The notes: generated by a model not told the origin, from the letters alone. Positions 34,671 through 43,626 are shown, numbered from the stretch's first letter. The stretch is 64,000 bases of DNA from an uncultured Paracoccaceae bacterium (GCA_951812305.1 CATOSB010000008.1:372001-436000); one strand, 5' to 3'. Made by a program: numbers and translations.

Positions 34671-35174
34671 TGTCGCCGAAGTTTTTTTGAAATCCTCAAT
34701 GACCTGCACGTCCTGCCCCGGGTGCTGAGGGCGTGCGCTGATGTGGGAAAAGCCCAGATTGTGCAGAATCTGCCCCACATGGCGCTCGTGATAGTCGACG
34801 CCAAAACGCGCCTTGATCACATTCTTCAAATCGACCCGCCGCCAGCGGACGACACCGTCCTTTTCAGGATCAGGACCGGTCTCGACAAGAGCCGCCAGTT
34901 CATCCAGTTGCGCATTGTCAAGGCGGGATCGCGAGCCTCCTCGCTGCCGATCCAGCAGCCCCGCTGGACCATCAGCGTTGAAACGGAGCACCCAGTCCCT
35001 GAGCGTTTGCCGGTCCATCCCGCCAATGCGGGCCGCAGCCCCACGCGACATGCCATCGGCGATAGCGGCAAGCGACAAAAGCCGTCGGCTCTGCCGGGCA
35101 TCAGAACTCTCTGCGGCAAGCTTGCGCAGATCATTGGCGGTAAAATCGGCTCGCATCGGTATCCTGGCTGGCAT
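34665..35174 (-). CDS. IS630 transposase, N-terminal frame (helix-turn-helix)
   Basis: The DNA-binding half: FTANDLRKLAAESSDARQSRRLLSLAAIADGMSRGAAARIGGMDRQTLRDWVLRF in frame, a winged-helix/HTH segment, then WRRVDLKNVIKARFGVDYHERHVGQIL and a stop just after the A7 run. The ATG at 35174 (MPARIPMRADF) is the likeliest start, with a GGAGACCACC upstream; the frame is open to 35204. The poly-A run before its stop is a typical frameshift signal in this family. Confidence 0.85.
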   Translation of the reverse strand: MPARIPMRADFTANDLRKLAAESSDARQSRRLLSLAAIADGMSRGAAARIGGMDRQTLRDWVLRFNADGPAGLLDRQRGGSRSRLDNAQLDELAALVETGPDPEKDGVVRWRRVDLKNVIKARFGVDYHERHVGQILHNLGFSHISARPQHPGQDVQVIEDFKKTSATI

Positions 35175-35262
35175 CGGTGGTCTCCTTTGCCAATCTTGAA
35201 TCACCTCAGCACCTCAGGCGGTACCCAAAATCCATAGCTGAGTCATTTTGAAGCACCCTTGG

Positions 35263-35874
35263 TATGACATGGAGCGGGGCACCCGCATCCCCGACCACGA
35301 GATCGAATTTCTCGCCGATTGGCGTGGTGGTCGCGCGGCGGCCTACCGCGGGATCAAGCGATCCATCGTGCACCCGGAATTTGCCGCCAGCTCCAAGGAA
35401 TTTGTCGAACGCGTTGCGTTTGACGTGGCAATTCTGGAACTTGATCAGCCGATCAGGAACGGGTCCATCCAGCCGTTCGAAACCGATGTCCGCCCTTTGG
35501 AAGGCATGGAAGTCGGCGTTGTCAGCTATGCCCATGACCGCTCTGAAAGCCCGGCCTTGCAGGAAGTCTGTCACGTCCTGGCACGTCACGGCGGGTCGCT
35601 GGTGTTGAGCTGTTCGGTCGATTTCGGGTCCTCGGGCGCGCCGATATTTACCATCGAAAACGGCGAACCTCGGATCGTTTCACTGGTTTCGGCCAAGGCG
35701 AAAGTGCGCGGCGAGCCGGTGGCGCTGGGCACCAATCTGACCGGACCATTGGGCGACCTGATGGCGATGCGGGCAGATGGCGATGGCGTTTTCGGGCGGC
35801 CCAAGCCTGTGGTACGCTCGATGGTATCAACCGACGCGCATTCCAGCACCGGGGCGAAGTTTCTGCGGCCCTAG
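35263..35874 (+). pseudogene. Secreted trypsin-like serine protease, 3' fragment
   Basis: Encodes YDMERGTRIPDHEIEFLADW, VAFDVAILELDQPI with the catalytic Asp, and SCSVDFGSSGAPIF with the catalytic Ser in a SSGAP variant of the usual GxSGxP motif, to the stop at 35874. A frame starting in the insertion sequence at 35248 is nominal. The gene is broken by the IS630 element and cannot give active enzyme without precise excision. Confidence 0.87.
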
Positions 35875-35911
35875 AGCATCGCTCGATAAATCTGAATCAA
35901 TTGCGATGCTC
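35873..35911. terminator. Palindrome between the protease and the converging membrane gene
   Basis: AGAGCATCGC at 35873-35882 pairs with GCGATGCTCT at 35902-35911, with an AT-rich 19-bp loop, directly at the protease stop. A second shorter structure with GCGCTCTAG follows near 35970. The position between converging stops suggests a bidirectional terminator; the sequence also resembles short palindromic repeats common at gene ends in alphaproteobacteria. Confidence 0.5.
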
Positions 35912-35973
35912 TAATTCTTTGTAATTACGCGCAATTTGCTCCGAATTCCGGTTCCCACTTTTGCGATTGCGCT

Positions 35974-36637
35974 CTAGGGGTCGCTTTTCGCGCCGGCAAT
36001 CAAATCGGCCAAAAGCTCCTTGTCGCCGCTGCCCTTGACGATCCAGGCCAGCGAAAAGGCCCAGATCCCCAAGACCTCGATCCAGAAGACCAGCTGCCAT
36101 TGCGTGACGAAATCCGACATCGCAGGCGTTCCGGCCTGACGCATGATGGTCGCCACGAACAACCCCGCGCAGGACAAAATGATGGCCCAACCGCATCGCC
36201 GGTAAATCCGCCGCCGCCGCAAGTCCTGTGTCTTGGCAAAGCGGAACATGCAGAAGTGCCCCATGCAGTAGAAGAAAACAAACGCGCTGGAATAGTGGAA
36301 TAACGGGCTGAGCTTTACGCCGACAATATGCTGGGTCAGCGCGGCGACTTCACCGGTCGGGCTTTCATTGGGAAACAGGGCCACGCCGATCACAGAGATC
36401 CCCGCGATGGTGGCAATCCAGTTATCGGCGAGCGTTTCGTCGGGTTGCCGGTCATACCCTTCATAGACGAAGAGAAAGACGCCGATGGAAAAGAGAACGC
36501 CGACATAGACATCGCGCGACAGCGTATGGAAAAAGTCGCTGACGGACGGGGCCAGCCCACCGGAGAATACCCCCGTCAGGATCAACAGAACAGGTAAGGA
36601 AAACCCAAGCCAGCCAAGCGCCTGACGTACCCGGAAG
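35974..36637 (-). pseudogene. DUF998-like multi-pass membrane protein, 5' end clipped by IS66 copy 2
   Basis: About 220 residues with six to seven hydrophobic helices (LGWLGFSLPVLLILTGVFSG, DVYVGVLFSIGVFLFVYEGY, NWIATIAGISVIGVALFPNE, LFHYSSAFVFFYCMGHF, WAIILSCAGLFVATIM, VFWIEVLGIWAFSLAWIV). The pattern, including FPNE and the HYSSA region, fits DUF998-type membrane proteins; that name is tentative. The frame continues into the insertion sequence, where a TTG at 36648 could serve as a start, so a slightly altered product might still be made. The native start has been lost. Confidence 0.65.
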
Positions 36638-38237
36638 GTAACTCCCAAGCACCCTGTCCGATAGGGTTGCGGGGTTTTGTTCCGTCAGAGCCGTGCGATG
36701 ATCTGAGGTGGTGACAGGGTCAGGATTTCCAGGATGTTGAACCGGTGTTTTCTGGCCGTCGAGATGACGGACCTGATGTCGGCGAAGACCCGCGCGCCCT
36801 CGAGGGTGCGGAAGGTGCCCGAGATTTTCATGCGCAGCTTCATCATGCGCAGGTCCTGTTCGGCCTGATTGTTTGTGAATGGGACCGCGAAGTCGGCGAT
36901 GAATCGCAAAACGTCATCGCGGTAGTCACGCAGGCGGAGGAGCAGGTTGTGGCCTGGCCGCCTGGCTTTTCGGCCGCGGGTGCCGGGGCTTTTGGCCAGC
37001 GGGGGCCGGCGTTCGTGGAAGGCGAGCCCCTTGGCGAGGATCGCCATGTATCTGGTGACGATACCCTGGCGAACCAGTTCCGGGAGTTCGGTCTCGCCTT
37101 GATCCTGAGCCGCGCATCTGAGCTGATTGGCGCTATGAAGCACTGCGCTCATCTCCGTCGCCCAAGGCTCTTTTTCGATCTCTTCGATGGCCTTGAGTTC
37201 GCGCAAGTGATGCGCCCCGCAGAGGGCGTGGGCGTCCACTCCGCTCATATGGGCGTAGTAGGGTTTCCAGTGATCATGAATGATCGTCCCGCCGGTCAGG
37301 AAGGTTGGAACAGCACCGCGTTTGGCGCTGATGCGGTAATGGGTGAAGGCGGTATCGCAGATCGTGTGCAGCCAGTGCAGCTTGCCGGCAACACGAAGTC
37401 CGGTCTCGTCCAGATGCCGAACGCCGCCTTCGGCAAGCCGGGCGAGAATGTGTTCAACCACGACACCCATCTTATTTGCCGCGCCGCGCGTCCAGTTGGT
37501 CACGCTGGCCGCGCACAAGCTGGTGGCCCCAAACAGGTCGCGCATAAGCTGGCAGACCCGATCCTCGGGTATCAGCTGCTGAACATTGCAATAGACCGCC
37601 ACTGCCCGCATGCGCGTGCCATATTGCACATGCGCGGCCACGCCATCGGGAAAGCCAGCCGTCGTCGTGGCTCGACAATGGTCGCAACAATAAACCGCCG
37701 CCTGATGCTCGGTGACCTCCAGGCGTGGCGCAGGCAAGTCGAACACCTGACGCTTCTCGATCCCTTTCACCATCTCCGCCGTCAGGGCGCTCTGACAGGC
37801 GCTGCAATGCGTCGCCTCATGCCGTTCGACAAAGTCGGGTGTTGACGTCTGGCGCAGGGTGTCGCCCCGGTGGCCAACTTGGCCGCCACTTTTCTTTCCG
37901 GATTTGCCACGCAGGCTGCGCGGGGCTGGCTTCTTCAGGCCATCACTTGAAGGGGGCTTGCTGCTATTGCTGCTGTTCTTGGCCAACTGTCGGCGCAGGT
38001 CCGTGATCTCTTCCGCCATGCTCGCCAACGCAGCTTCAAGCTCAGCGATCCGACGCAGAGCCGTGGCGAGAAGTTGTTCAAGGGCGGCAACCTGATCCAT
38101 CCCACCACTGATTCAGAGAAATCAACCCGGCGCCACAGAATTCAGACAAGAAAGAAAAAAACACGCGCAAAATGGCAAATTCGACTCACCATAAAACTGA
38201 CAATAACACTCAAACGTGGGGGGTGCTTGGGAGTTAC
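36638..38237 (-). mobile_element. IS66-family insertion sequence, copy 2, without target duplication
   Basis: 1600 bp, same ends and same orientation as copy 1 (GTAACTCCCAAGCACCC at 36638-36654 and the complement ending at 38237). I found only two base differences from copy 1. Its flanking octamers do not match: CCCGGAAG on the left and CAAAAAAC on the right. It sits between two different truncated genes, a membrane protein missing its 5' end and a desaturase missing its 3' end, so DNA next to it has been deleted or rearranged. Confidence 0.95.
36685..38100 (-). CDS. IS66-family transposase (copy 2)
   Basis: 471 residues, identical to the copy at 8876-10291 except for Arg in place of Gln in HERRPPL (C instead of T near 37007 on the plus strand); the second difference, near 37060, is silent. 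The same SSNSSKPPSSDG, HLDETGLRV, IIHDHWKPYY and FTNNQAEQD landmarks are present. The frame is intact, so this copy may be active and could provide transposase to copy 1. Confidence 0.95.
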   Translation of the reverse strand: MDQVAALEQLLATALRRIAELEAALASMAEEITDLRRQLAKNSSNSSKPPSSDGLKKPAPRSLRGKSGKKSGGQVGHRGDTLRQTSTPDFVERHEATHCSACQSALTAEMVKGIEKRQVFDLPAPRLEVTEHQAAVYCCDHCRATTTAGFPDGVAAHVQYGTRMRAVAVYCNVQQLIPEDRVCQLMRDLFGATSLCAASVTNWTRGAANKMGVVVEHILARLAEGGVRHLDETGLRVAGKLHWLHTICDTAFTHYRISAKRGAVPTFLTGGTIIHDHWKPYYAHMSGVDAHALCGAHHLRELKAIEEIEKEPWATEMSAVLHSANQLRCAAQDQGETELPELVRQGIVTRYMAILAKGLAFHERRPPLAKSPGTRGRKARRPGHNLLLRLRDYRDDVLRFIADFAVPFTNNQAEQDLRMMKLRMKISGTFRTLEGARVFADIRSVISTARKHRFNILEILTLSPPQIIARL

Positions 38238-38721
38238 CAAAAAACAGAAGGAAAGGCGCTATTCCCAGAAGGAAAACGGGATGGCGATAAAATCTATAGG
38301 CCATCTGGCCAAGAAACCCGCGGCGTTGGAACTCTTTGACCGTGATTGTGCGCACTTCGCCCAGTTCCGGAGCATCAAGGTTGCCCGCATTAGCATGATG
38401 CGCACCATGCATAACCCGCCATGTGTGGTAGGGCGTGATCGTCAGAACACCAAGGGCGCGGCCAAGCCAGTCGCAGACGTGGCGGCTGGCGAACAGGCTG
38501 TAATGCCCGCAATCATGTTGCAGGCAGAAGACCCGCATCAGCAGGAAACCGATACCAATGGCGAGCATAAGCGTGATGATGCGTGGCCCATCAAGCGACG
38601 CCCATGCAAGTGCCCAGAGCAGGATGAACGGCACCAGCGTGACCGCGATTTCGCGAATGGAACGCTGCGCGTCCGCTTGGCGATACGCCGCCAGCACCAG
38701 AAGCCATTCCTTCGCAGTCAT
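38238..38721 (-). pseudogene. Fatty acid desaturase, N-terminal fragment cut by IS66 copy 2
   Basis: About 160 residues from the ATG at 38721 (MTAKEWLLVLAAYRQADAQR). GTG starts slightly upstream are possible. Two membrane helices (IREIAVTLVPFILLWALAWA, ITLMLAIGIGFLLMRVF) and two of three desaturase histidine boxes remain: LQHDCGHYS and MHGAHHANAG. The third box (HHL..HLxPxxPxY type) and the C-terminal helices are lost; the frame runs into the insertion sequence after PFLLFFGN. It would not be a functional desaturase. Confidence 0.85.
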
Positions 38722-38884
38722 CTTTTGCAAGCTGATATCGCCGTCCACCGTCGCCCTCACCCCTGGCTTTTCGGATAGAAGCAAAAGACACAGGTAAATT
38801 GCAAGTTCCGTGTTGAAAAACATGTGATTGCACAGAATTTGCACGTGTTTGGATCAAAATATTTTTTTGCGCCGTCCGGGCGGT

Positions 38885-38913
38885 CTTGAAATCGTCAATG
38901 TGATCCCCAGATT
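38885..38913 (+). promoter_or_regulatory. Heat-shock (RpoH-type) promoter candidate for hsp20
   Basis: CTTGAA at 38885-38890, a 14-bp spacer, then CCCCAGATT at 38905-38913. This fits the alphaproteobacterial sigma-32 pattern (CTTGAA and CCCCAT-type elements). It lies about 95 bp before the hsp20 start, leaving a leader with AGGAGG at 38996-39000 region. Confidence 0.5.
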
Positions 38914-39007
38914 CCTGTTGTCGGATGCCGAAATCGGGTCCGGCAAATGAACCGCCCGTCCAGACAGGAGGGCACCCGAAATGGTATCGCTCATAGGAGG
39001 ATCACCC

Positions 39008-39481
39008 ATGCGTACCTTTGATTTTGCACCCCTTTATCGTGCCACCGTTGGCTTTGACCATGTTGCCGATCTGATGGATCGGGTTCTGAACGCCGATGTC
39101 AGCCAACCGGCATATCCCCCTTACAACATTGAGAAAACTGCCGAAGATGCCTATCGCATTTCGATTGCGGTTGCGGGTTTCGGCGAAGATGAACTTTCCG
39201 TCGAAGTGAAAGAAAACTCGCTGGTTGTTTCGGCACGCAAGGCCGAGACCGTCGAAAACGGCACCTATCTGCATCGTGGCATCGCGACCCGTGCGTTCGA
39301 GCGCAAGTTCCAACTGGCCGATCATATCCGCGCAACTGGCGCGGCCCATGAAAACGGCATGTTGCATATCGACCTTGTGCGCGAAGTGCCAGAGGCGCTG
39401 AAACCACGCCGGATTCAGATTGCCTCGGCAAATGGCGACACCAAGGTTGTGGAGCATAAGCGCAAGAAAAAAGCCGCCTAA
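39008..39481 (+). CDS. Hsp20/IbpA-family small heat-shock protein
   Basis: 157 residues. The N-terminus MRTFDFAPLYRATVGFDHVADLMDRVL is IbpA-like. The alpha-crystallin domain spans about residues 36-135 (PYNIEKTAEDAYRISIAVAGF, LVVSARKA, LHRGIATRAFERKFQLADHI, GMLHIDLVREVPEALKPRRI) and is followed by a lysine-rich tail KRKKKAA. It acts as an ATP-independent holdase for unfolded proteins. The ATG at 39008 follows AGGAGG; the in-frame ATG at 38981 lies before that site. A sigma-32-like promoter and a strong terminator bracket the gene. Confidence 0.95.
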   Translation: MRTFDFAPLYRATVGFDHVADLMDRVLNADVSQPAYPPYNIEKTAEDAYRISIAVAGFGEDELSVEVKENSLVVSARKAETVENGTYLHRGIATRAFERKFQLADHIRATGAAHENGMLHIDLVREVPEALKPRRIQIASANGDTKVVEHKRKKKAA

Positions 39482-39505
39482 GCCGCAACCACCGGGAAAT
39501 CGAGC

Positions 39506-39540
39506 GAAAGCGCGCCGCCGGGCGCGCTTTCTTTGTTTTT
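39506..39540 (+). terminator. Rho-independent terminator of hsp20
   Basis: An 11-bp perfect stem GAAAGCGCGCC / GGCGCGCTTTC (39506-39516 and 39521-39531), loop GCCG, followed by TTTGTTTTT. It begins 25 bases past the hsp20 stop. Confidence 0.88.
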
Positions 39541-39642
39541 ATGGGCCGTTGGCATCAAAACTTGTGGATAACACGCCCGCAGCCCTTGATGGTTTGCGTG
39601 TGATACGGCATCGTACCCCAACATCTTGTGTGGGGGCACAGT

Positions 39643-40950
39643 ATGCTGCGAATTCTTTCGACCACCGCGATAATCGCTGGGATCACGCTTGGCGCGTCGC
39701 AATCAACGGCTCAGGCATTGCGCAATTCTGACGGTCCGGCGGAGTTTCCGCCGTCCAGTTACACGGCCAAGCAATATGTCGACAGCAAGGGATGCGTTTT
39801 CGTGCGCGCGGGCGTTGATGGCGCGATCACCTGGGTGCCGCGTGTGAGTCGCCAGCGCAAATTGCTGTGTGGGATGCAACCGACATTCGCCGAGGCGCCA
39901 AAGCCGGAAGTTCGTGAAGCACCTGTTGTGGTCGCAACACCTGCACCGGCACCCGCGCCAAAACCGAAACCGGCGCCGGTCGCAACGAAACCAACGCCCA
40001 CCGTTGTGGCGAAACCCAAACCGGCACCAGCCCCGGCACCAAGGGTTGTTGCCGCCGCACCGGCACCGCGCGTTCAACCCGCGCCCACGCCAAGAGTGCG
40101 GCCTGCGCCCGTGCTTCGCACCGTGGCGACAAAGCCAAGGCCAGCGCCAACACCACGTGTCGTGAGACGCCCCGCACCGACCGTCGCCACAAGCTGCGCA
40201 GGTCTGACTGGTGTCAGCGCCAGATATGCAGGCAGCGGAAGAGGCGTGCGCTGTGGCCCGCAGACAAATCACCCAAGTGCGGGTGGTTATGCGGTTAGCA
40301 GCGCGCCGGGCACCGCTGGGCCAAGGCCAAGGACCAGTGCCGAAATCCGTGCAGGTGATGTGATCAAGGTCCCACCACTTCCCAAGATTGAACCCCCGGC
40401 GGGATACAAAGCCGCTTTCAATGATGATCGTTTCAACCCGAACCGGGGCAGAGGCACGCTTGAGGGTCACGCGCAGATGCGGCTGGTCTGGACGGCGGGT
40501 GTTCCGCGTCGCCTGGTCGATCAGAACACGGGCAGGGATGTAACCGCATTGTTCCCGGGGCTGAGATTCCCGTTCATCTCGCTGAAACAGCAAAAGAAAT
40601 ACGTGCAGGTCAACGGATGGCCGGCAAATTCGGGCGTGACCGGCGGCGGTAACGTCGTGGTGTCCACCAAGAACACGCCGCCGACAGCGACGGTGAAGCC
40701 GAAGCCAACAGTCACAAGCAACGGGCACAGATATGTGCAGGTTGGAACCTATGGACAGCCCGGCAACGCAGATCGTGCCGTCAGGCGGCTGCAACAGATG
40801 GGCCTGCCGGTGCGGCTTGGGACGTATAAGAAAAGCGGCAAGACCTATAAAATCGTGCTGGCGGGGCCGTTCAACAGCGGCTCGGCACTGAAAAGCGGGT
40901 TGAATGCTGCGCGGCGTGCCGGGTTTTCGGACGCTTTCACACGAAAATAA
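39643..40950 (+). CDS. Secreted proline/alanine-rich SPOR-domain protein
   Basis: 435 residues from the ATG at 39643 (MLRILSTTAIIAGITLGASQSTAQA), a signal peptide with cleavage after AQA. A long low-complexity linker of Ala, Pro, Lys and Val repeats (about residues 88-185, e.g. PAPAPAPKPKPAP) is followed by a globular middle with two Cys (TSCAGLTGVSARY, VRCGPQTNHP). A C-terminal SPOR domain (HRYVQVGTYGQPGNADRAVR, GKTYKIVLAGPFNSGSAL) binds denuded septal peptidoglycan in the family. The role is likely at the division site or envelope. A strong hairpin follows its stop. Confidence 0.88.
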   Translation: MLRILSTTAIIAGITLGASQSTAQALRNSDGPAEFPPSSYTAKQYVDSKGCVFVRAGVDGAITWVPRVSRQRKLLCGMQPTFAEAPKPEVREAPVVVATPAPAPAPKPKPAPVATKPTPTVVAKPKPAPAPAPRVVAAAPAPRVQPAPTPRVRPAPVLRTVATKPRPAPTPRVVRRPAPTVATSCAGLTGVSARYAGSGRGVRCGPQTNHPSAGGYAVSSAPGTAGPRPRTSAEIRAGDVIKVPPLPKIEPPAGYKAAFNDDRFNPNRGRGTLEGHAQMRLVWTAGVPRRLVDQNTGRDVTALFPGLRFPFISLKQQKKYVQVNGWPANSGVTGGGNVVVSTKNTPPTATVKPKPTVTSNGHRYVQVGTYGQPGNADRAVRRLQQMGLPVRLGTYKKSGKTYKIVLAGPFNSGSALKSGLNAARRAGFSDAFTRK

Positions 40951-40967
40951 CCTTCGTTATCAAACAA

Positions 40968-41003
40968 GAAAACGGCCCGGGCGATGTCATCCGGGCCGTT
41001 TTC
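40968..41003 (+). terminator. Hairpin terminator after the SPOR gene
   Basis: A perfect 13-bp stem GAAAACGGCCCGG / CCGGGCCGTTTTC at 40968-40980 and 40991-41003 with a 10-base loop. The built-in T4 tract in the right arm supports termination; the symmetrical A4 would also serve the opposite strand. Confidence 0.8.
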
Positions 41004-41131
41004 AGTTGGGGTGGGTGGTTTAGGTACTAACCGGGCTCTGAATCGGGCGCGCGAATAGGGGACAAAAGCGTGCCTTGCAGGGGTTCGGGGATTTGGGATC
41101 CAGAGCCCGGTATCTCGATAGTCTTTGTCGT

Positions 41132-41820
41132 TCAGGCGTAGGCGATTTCCTGTGCCTGAGAAGGTGCGATGATCTCTTCGTCGATCAGAAGTTCGATCAA
41201 CAGCTGAGCCTCATCACGGGGCAAAACCGAATAGAAGGCGGCCTCGGGGCGGGCGGCCAGCAACTCGGCCATATTCACCACCTGAAGGCTTGGGCAGAAC
41301 AACAGCGCGCCGGATGCTGCAAAGACGATTTCATCATCGTCAAAGTTCAGCTCGATCACGTCGATTTCGACGCGCGGTGGCTGGCGTTCGATGCCGCGAA
41401 AGCCTTCCAGGTCAGTGGCCGAGATCAGCGAGAAGGGGTCGCCGAACAGTTCCTCGGCAATACCGCTTTCAATCAGAACGGCCTGTTCGGGAAGCAGGAT
41501 CATGGCGTCGTTATTGCCTATGGCGCCGGCGGGATGTGTAGCGGCCATAGCGATTTGGGGCAGTCTTCAAGGGTTTTCCAAAGCGTGCCGCGGGATATTG
41601 AGCGCACAGGCTGCATTCCGCGATCGAAGGTCAGGACGAGGTCGCCAACAGCGATTGCTTCCGCTTCGCGCCAGCCCATTGCGGTGGCCACACGGGTGCC
41701 ATGCACAAGGCCACTGGCCATGCCGCTTTGCTTTGTTGATCTTCCACCCCACGCGCCGCCGATCTCTTGTCGGTGTGTCCGGGGGTCTCCGCCGAAAATT
41801 TTATTGTACAGTCCAAACAT
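41132..41820 (-). pseudogene. Hint-domain protein, one-base frameshift
   Basis: Starts at the ATG at 41820 after GGAGGT (MFGLYNKIFGGDPRTHRQEI) and shows the Hedgehog/intein-type block GLVHGTRVATAMGWREAEAI then VGDLVLTFDRGMQPVRSI. The usual nucleophile Cys at the start of the Hint block is absent, as in many roseobacter proteins. The frame breaks at the GGG at 41531-41533 (HIPPAP and stop); the continuation PAGAIGNNDAMILLPEQAVLIES down to 41132 is in another frame and one added base joins them. It may be a homopolymer error. The function of these proteins is unknown. Confidence 0.8.
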
Positions 41821-42032
41821 TTGCACCTCCACCATGCGTTGTTTCTTGGACTGCTCGATGGGATCACCAAGCGCGATTCGATGGCCATTTGTTCGACGCA
41901 AATGCGTTAAGATTCAGGCACTATTTCTTGGGAGGGTTCAATATCCGGCTGGTTTGCCGAATTGTTGCCATACCCGCGACAAATTCACGGGATTTCGGTT
42001 AATGCTGGATTCAAAGGTAAGGCAGCGCAGAC

Positions 42033-42680
42033 TCAAAACCGATAACCGAATCGCTCGATATCCTTGGTGCATATTCGCGCAATACGGGTGCGGGTTTCGT
42101 CGTTGAAATATCCGCGATATTCGCGATTGCGGTCCGAGACGTTAACTTGCGCGATTGGCCCGAGCTTAAAACCAAGATGCGCCTCAAATGGCGCAAGATC
42201 CGTTTCCAGCGCCTCAAGACGAATGAAATGTGCGTCCCGGATGTTCGCGTTAATATCGGTCAGATAGCTGTCGGTGTAGCTGTTAGAGAAGGACGATTCC
42301 GTTAATGGGTGAAGCACGAAGTCTTCAAATTCCAGTTCATGCGCCAGATCGACGGCCGGATGCTCGAAAGTCTGATCCCGCAGCCAGTGGTAATAACTGA
42401 CCATCCGGTCCCAGGGATTGCGCACCAGCATGACGATGAAGAAGTCGTCCAGTTCGTCGGCCGGGATGATGTCGTCAATATCGGCAAGGCTTGAGTGTTT
42501 CCACAGTCTGCCGGGCGTGGTGAATTCCTTCAAACGGTTTTGCCGCTTCTTTGCCTTGGGCGTGTCGCCGATAACGATGTCATCCTTCATCAACCGCTCT
42601 TCCATCGCCAGCGTCAGCGCCGTGCCACCGGTTTTCGGCATATGTACAAAGATATAGCGGCGACCGCGCGAGATGATCAT
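42033..42680 (-). CDS. Sulfotransferase-family protein
   Basis: 215 residues from the ATG at 42680 (MIISRGRRYIFVHMPKTGGTAL). The PKTGGTAL segment is the 5'-phosphosulfate-binding loop of PAPS-dependent sulfotransferases, and VRNPWDRMVSYYHW is the 3'-phosphate-binding block. The acceptor is unknown; roseobacter members often modify surface glycans. It starts 10 bases after the DMT-transporter stop, so the two form an operon. Confidence 0.88.
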   Translation of the reverse strand: MIISRGRRYIFVHMPKTGGTALTLAMEERLMKDDIVIGDTPKAKKRQNRLKEFTTPGRLWKHSSLADIDDIIPADELDDFFIVMLVRNPWDRMVSYYHWLRDQTFEHPAVDLAHELEFEDFVLHPLTESSFSNSYTDSYLTDINANIRDAHFIRLEALETDLAPFEAHLGFKLGPIAQVNVSDRNREYRGYFNDETRTRIARICTKDIERFGYRF

Positions 42681-42690
42681 GGCTGCGTGT

Positions 42691-43626
42691 TTAGGCTTTG
42701 GCGGTGCGGTTTGCCAGCCGTTGGGTGTGAGACAAAAGCAGGCCAGAGCAGATGAGCAGCGCAAAGCCGACCCATGCCAAAGGTGTCAGGGTTTGCCCCC
42801 AGATCAGCCAGCCCCAGAACGCCGCAGTGATCAGGATGGAATATTCAAAGACGGCGACGAAATAGGCCTCTGCCAGCAGATAGGCGCGTGTCAGAAGCCC
42901 GACGCCAATGACTGATCCCACGGCCTGAACCGTGGTCCAGAGCGCGAAGTCGCCGGTAATTGCCTGCCAACCCCGTGTCATGAACCCATCCGCGCCATCC
43001 GCTGTTTCGACGGACCAGACGCTGAGGGCGATCAGACCCAAAGCGCCCCAAACGAGGAGGCCAATGAAAAATCCGAACAAAAGCGTCAGGGTCGTCTCTT
43101 GACGGCATGGGCCTCGGGTGACGATGGCGCCGATAGCATAGAAGATTGCCGCGCAGACGGGCATAAGCTTTGCGGGCGAAAATGCCGCGAGATCCGGTTG
43201 CAGTACAAAAAGCACGCCGCAGAAGCCAATGATGACGGCAAGTATATTCGCACCGGGAATGCGATGGCCAAGGATGAGGCCTGAGATGAGGACGACAAAA
43301 ATCGGGGATGCAAACAACCCAGCCGCGGTTTCCGGCACGGTCAGAAAGGCCAACGCCCCGAAATAAAGGATCATCGAGGTTGATATCAGCGCGCTGCGCA
43401 TGGCGACCGCCCAAATGTTGACGGGGCGCAGGCGTCCGCCAATAACCCTTGCGACCAGCAAGACGATGATAAGCGCCAGAACCGCGCGACAGAAATGGAA
43501 CTGCCAGATACCGGCGATTTCGGCGATATAGATTACGGTGTTGTCGATCAGTCCGATCAGCGCCATCGCCGAGATAACCGAGAGTGCGGCCTCAAATGGT
43601 CTGGATGCGGGGCTTTGCGACATCAT
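42691..43626 (-). CDS. EamA/DMT-superfamily transporter
   Basis: 311 residues with ten hydrophobic helices arranged as two EamA repeats. Landmarks are FHFCRAVLALIIVLLVARVI, FASPIFVVLISGLILGHRIP, IIGFCGVLFVLQPDL and, in the second half, AEAYFVAVFEYSILITAAFWGWLIWGQ. Members export amino acids, nucleotides or other small metabolites across the inner membrane; the substrate is not evident. The first of two adjacent start ATGs (43626) is used. It is divergent from the acyl-CoA ligase with 78 bp between. Confidence 0.88.
   Translation of the reverse strand: MMSQSPASRPFEAALSVISAMALIGLIDNTVIYIAEIAGIWQFHFCRAVLALIIVLLVARVIGGRLRPVNIWAVAMRSALISTSMILYFGALAFLTVPETAAGLFASPIFVVLISGLILGHRIPGANILAVIIGFCGVLFVLQPDLAAFSPAKLMPVCAAIFYAIGAIVTRGPCRQETTLTLLFGFFIGLLVWGALGLIALSVWSVETADGADGFMTRGWQAITGDFALWTTVQAVGSVIGVGLLTRAYLLAEAYFVAVFEYSILITAAFWGWLIWGQTLTPLAWVGFALLICSGLLLSHTQRLANRTAKA

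Larger units (their letters stand above)
34096..35262 (-). mobile_element. IS630-family insertion sequence in the protease gene
   Basis: About 1167 bp. The ends are inverted repeats TACCAAGGGT..TTCAA (34096 on) and the complement of TTGAAGCACCCTTGG (to 35262). The pentamer TATGA is present on both sides (34091-34095 and 35263-35267), which includes the TA dinucleotide that IS630 elements duplicate. If only TA is counted the left end would begin a few bases earlier. The two open frames read leftwards. Confidence 0.88.

Noticed and set aside
8829..38237. A large composite transposon bounded by the two IS66 copies
   Set aside because: Copy 1 has its own matching 8-bp duplication, and the DNA between carries core genes such as ftsE and leuA, so the pair does not delimit a transposed unit.
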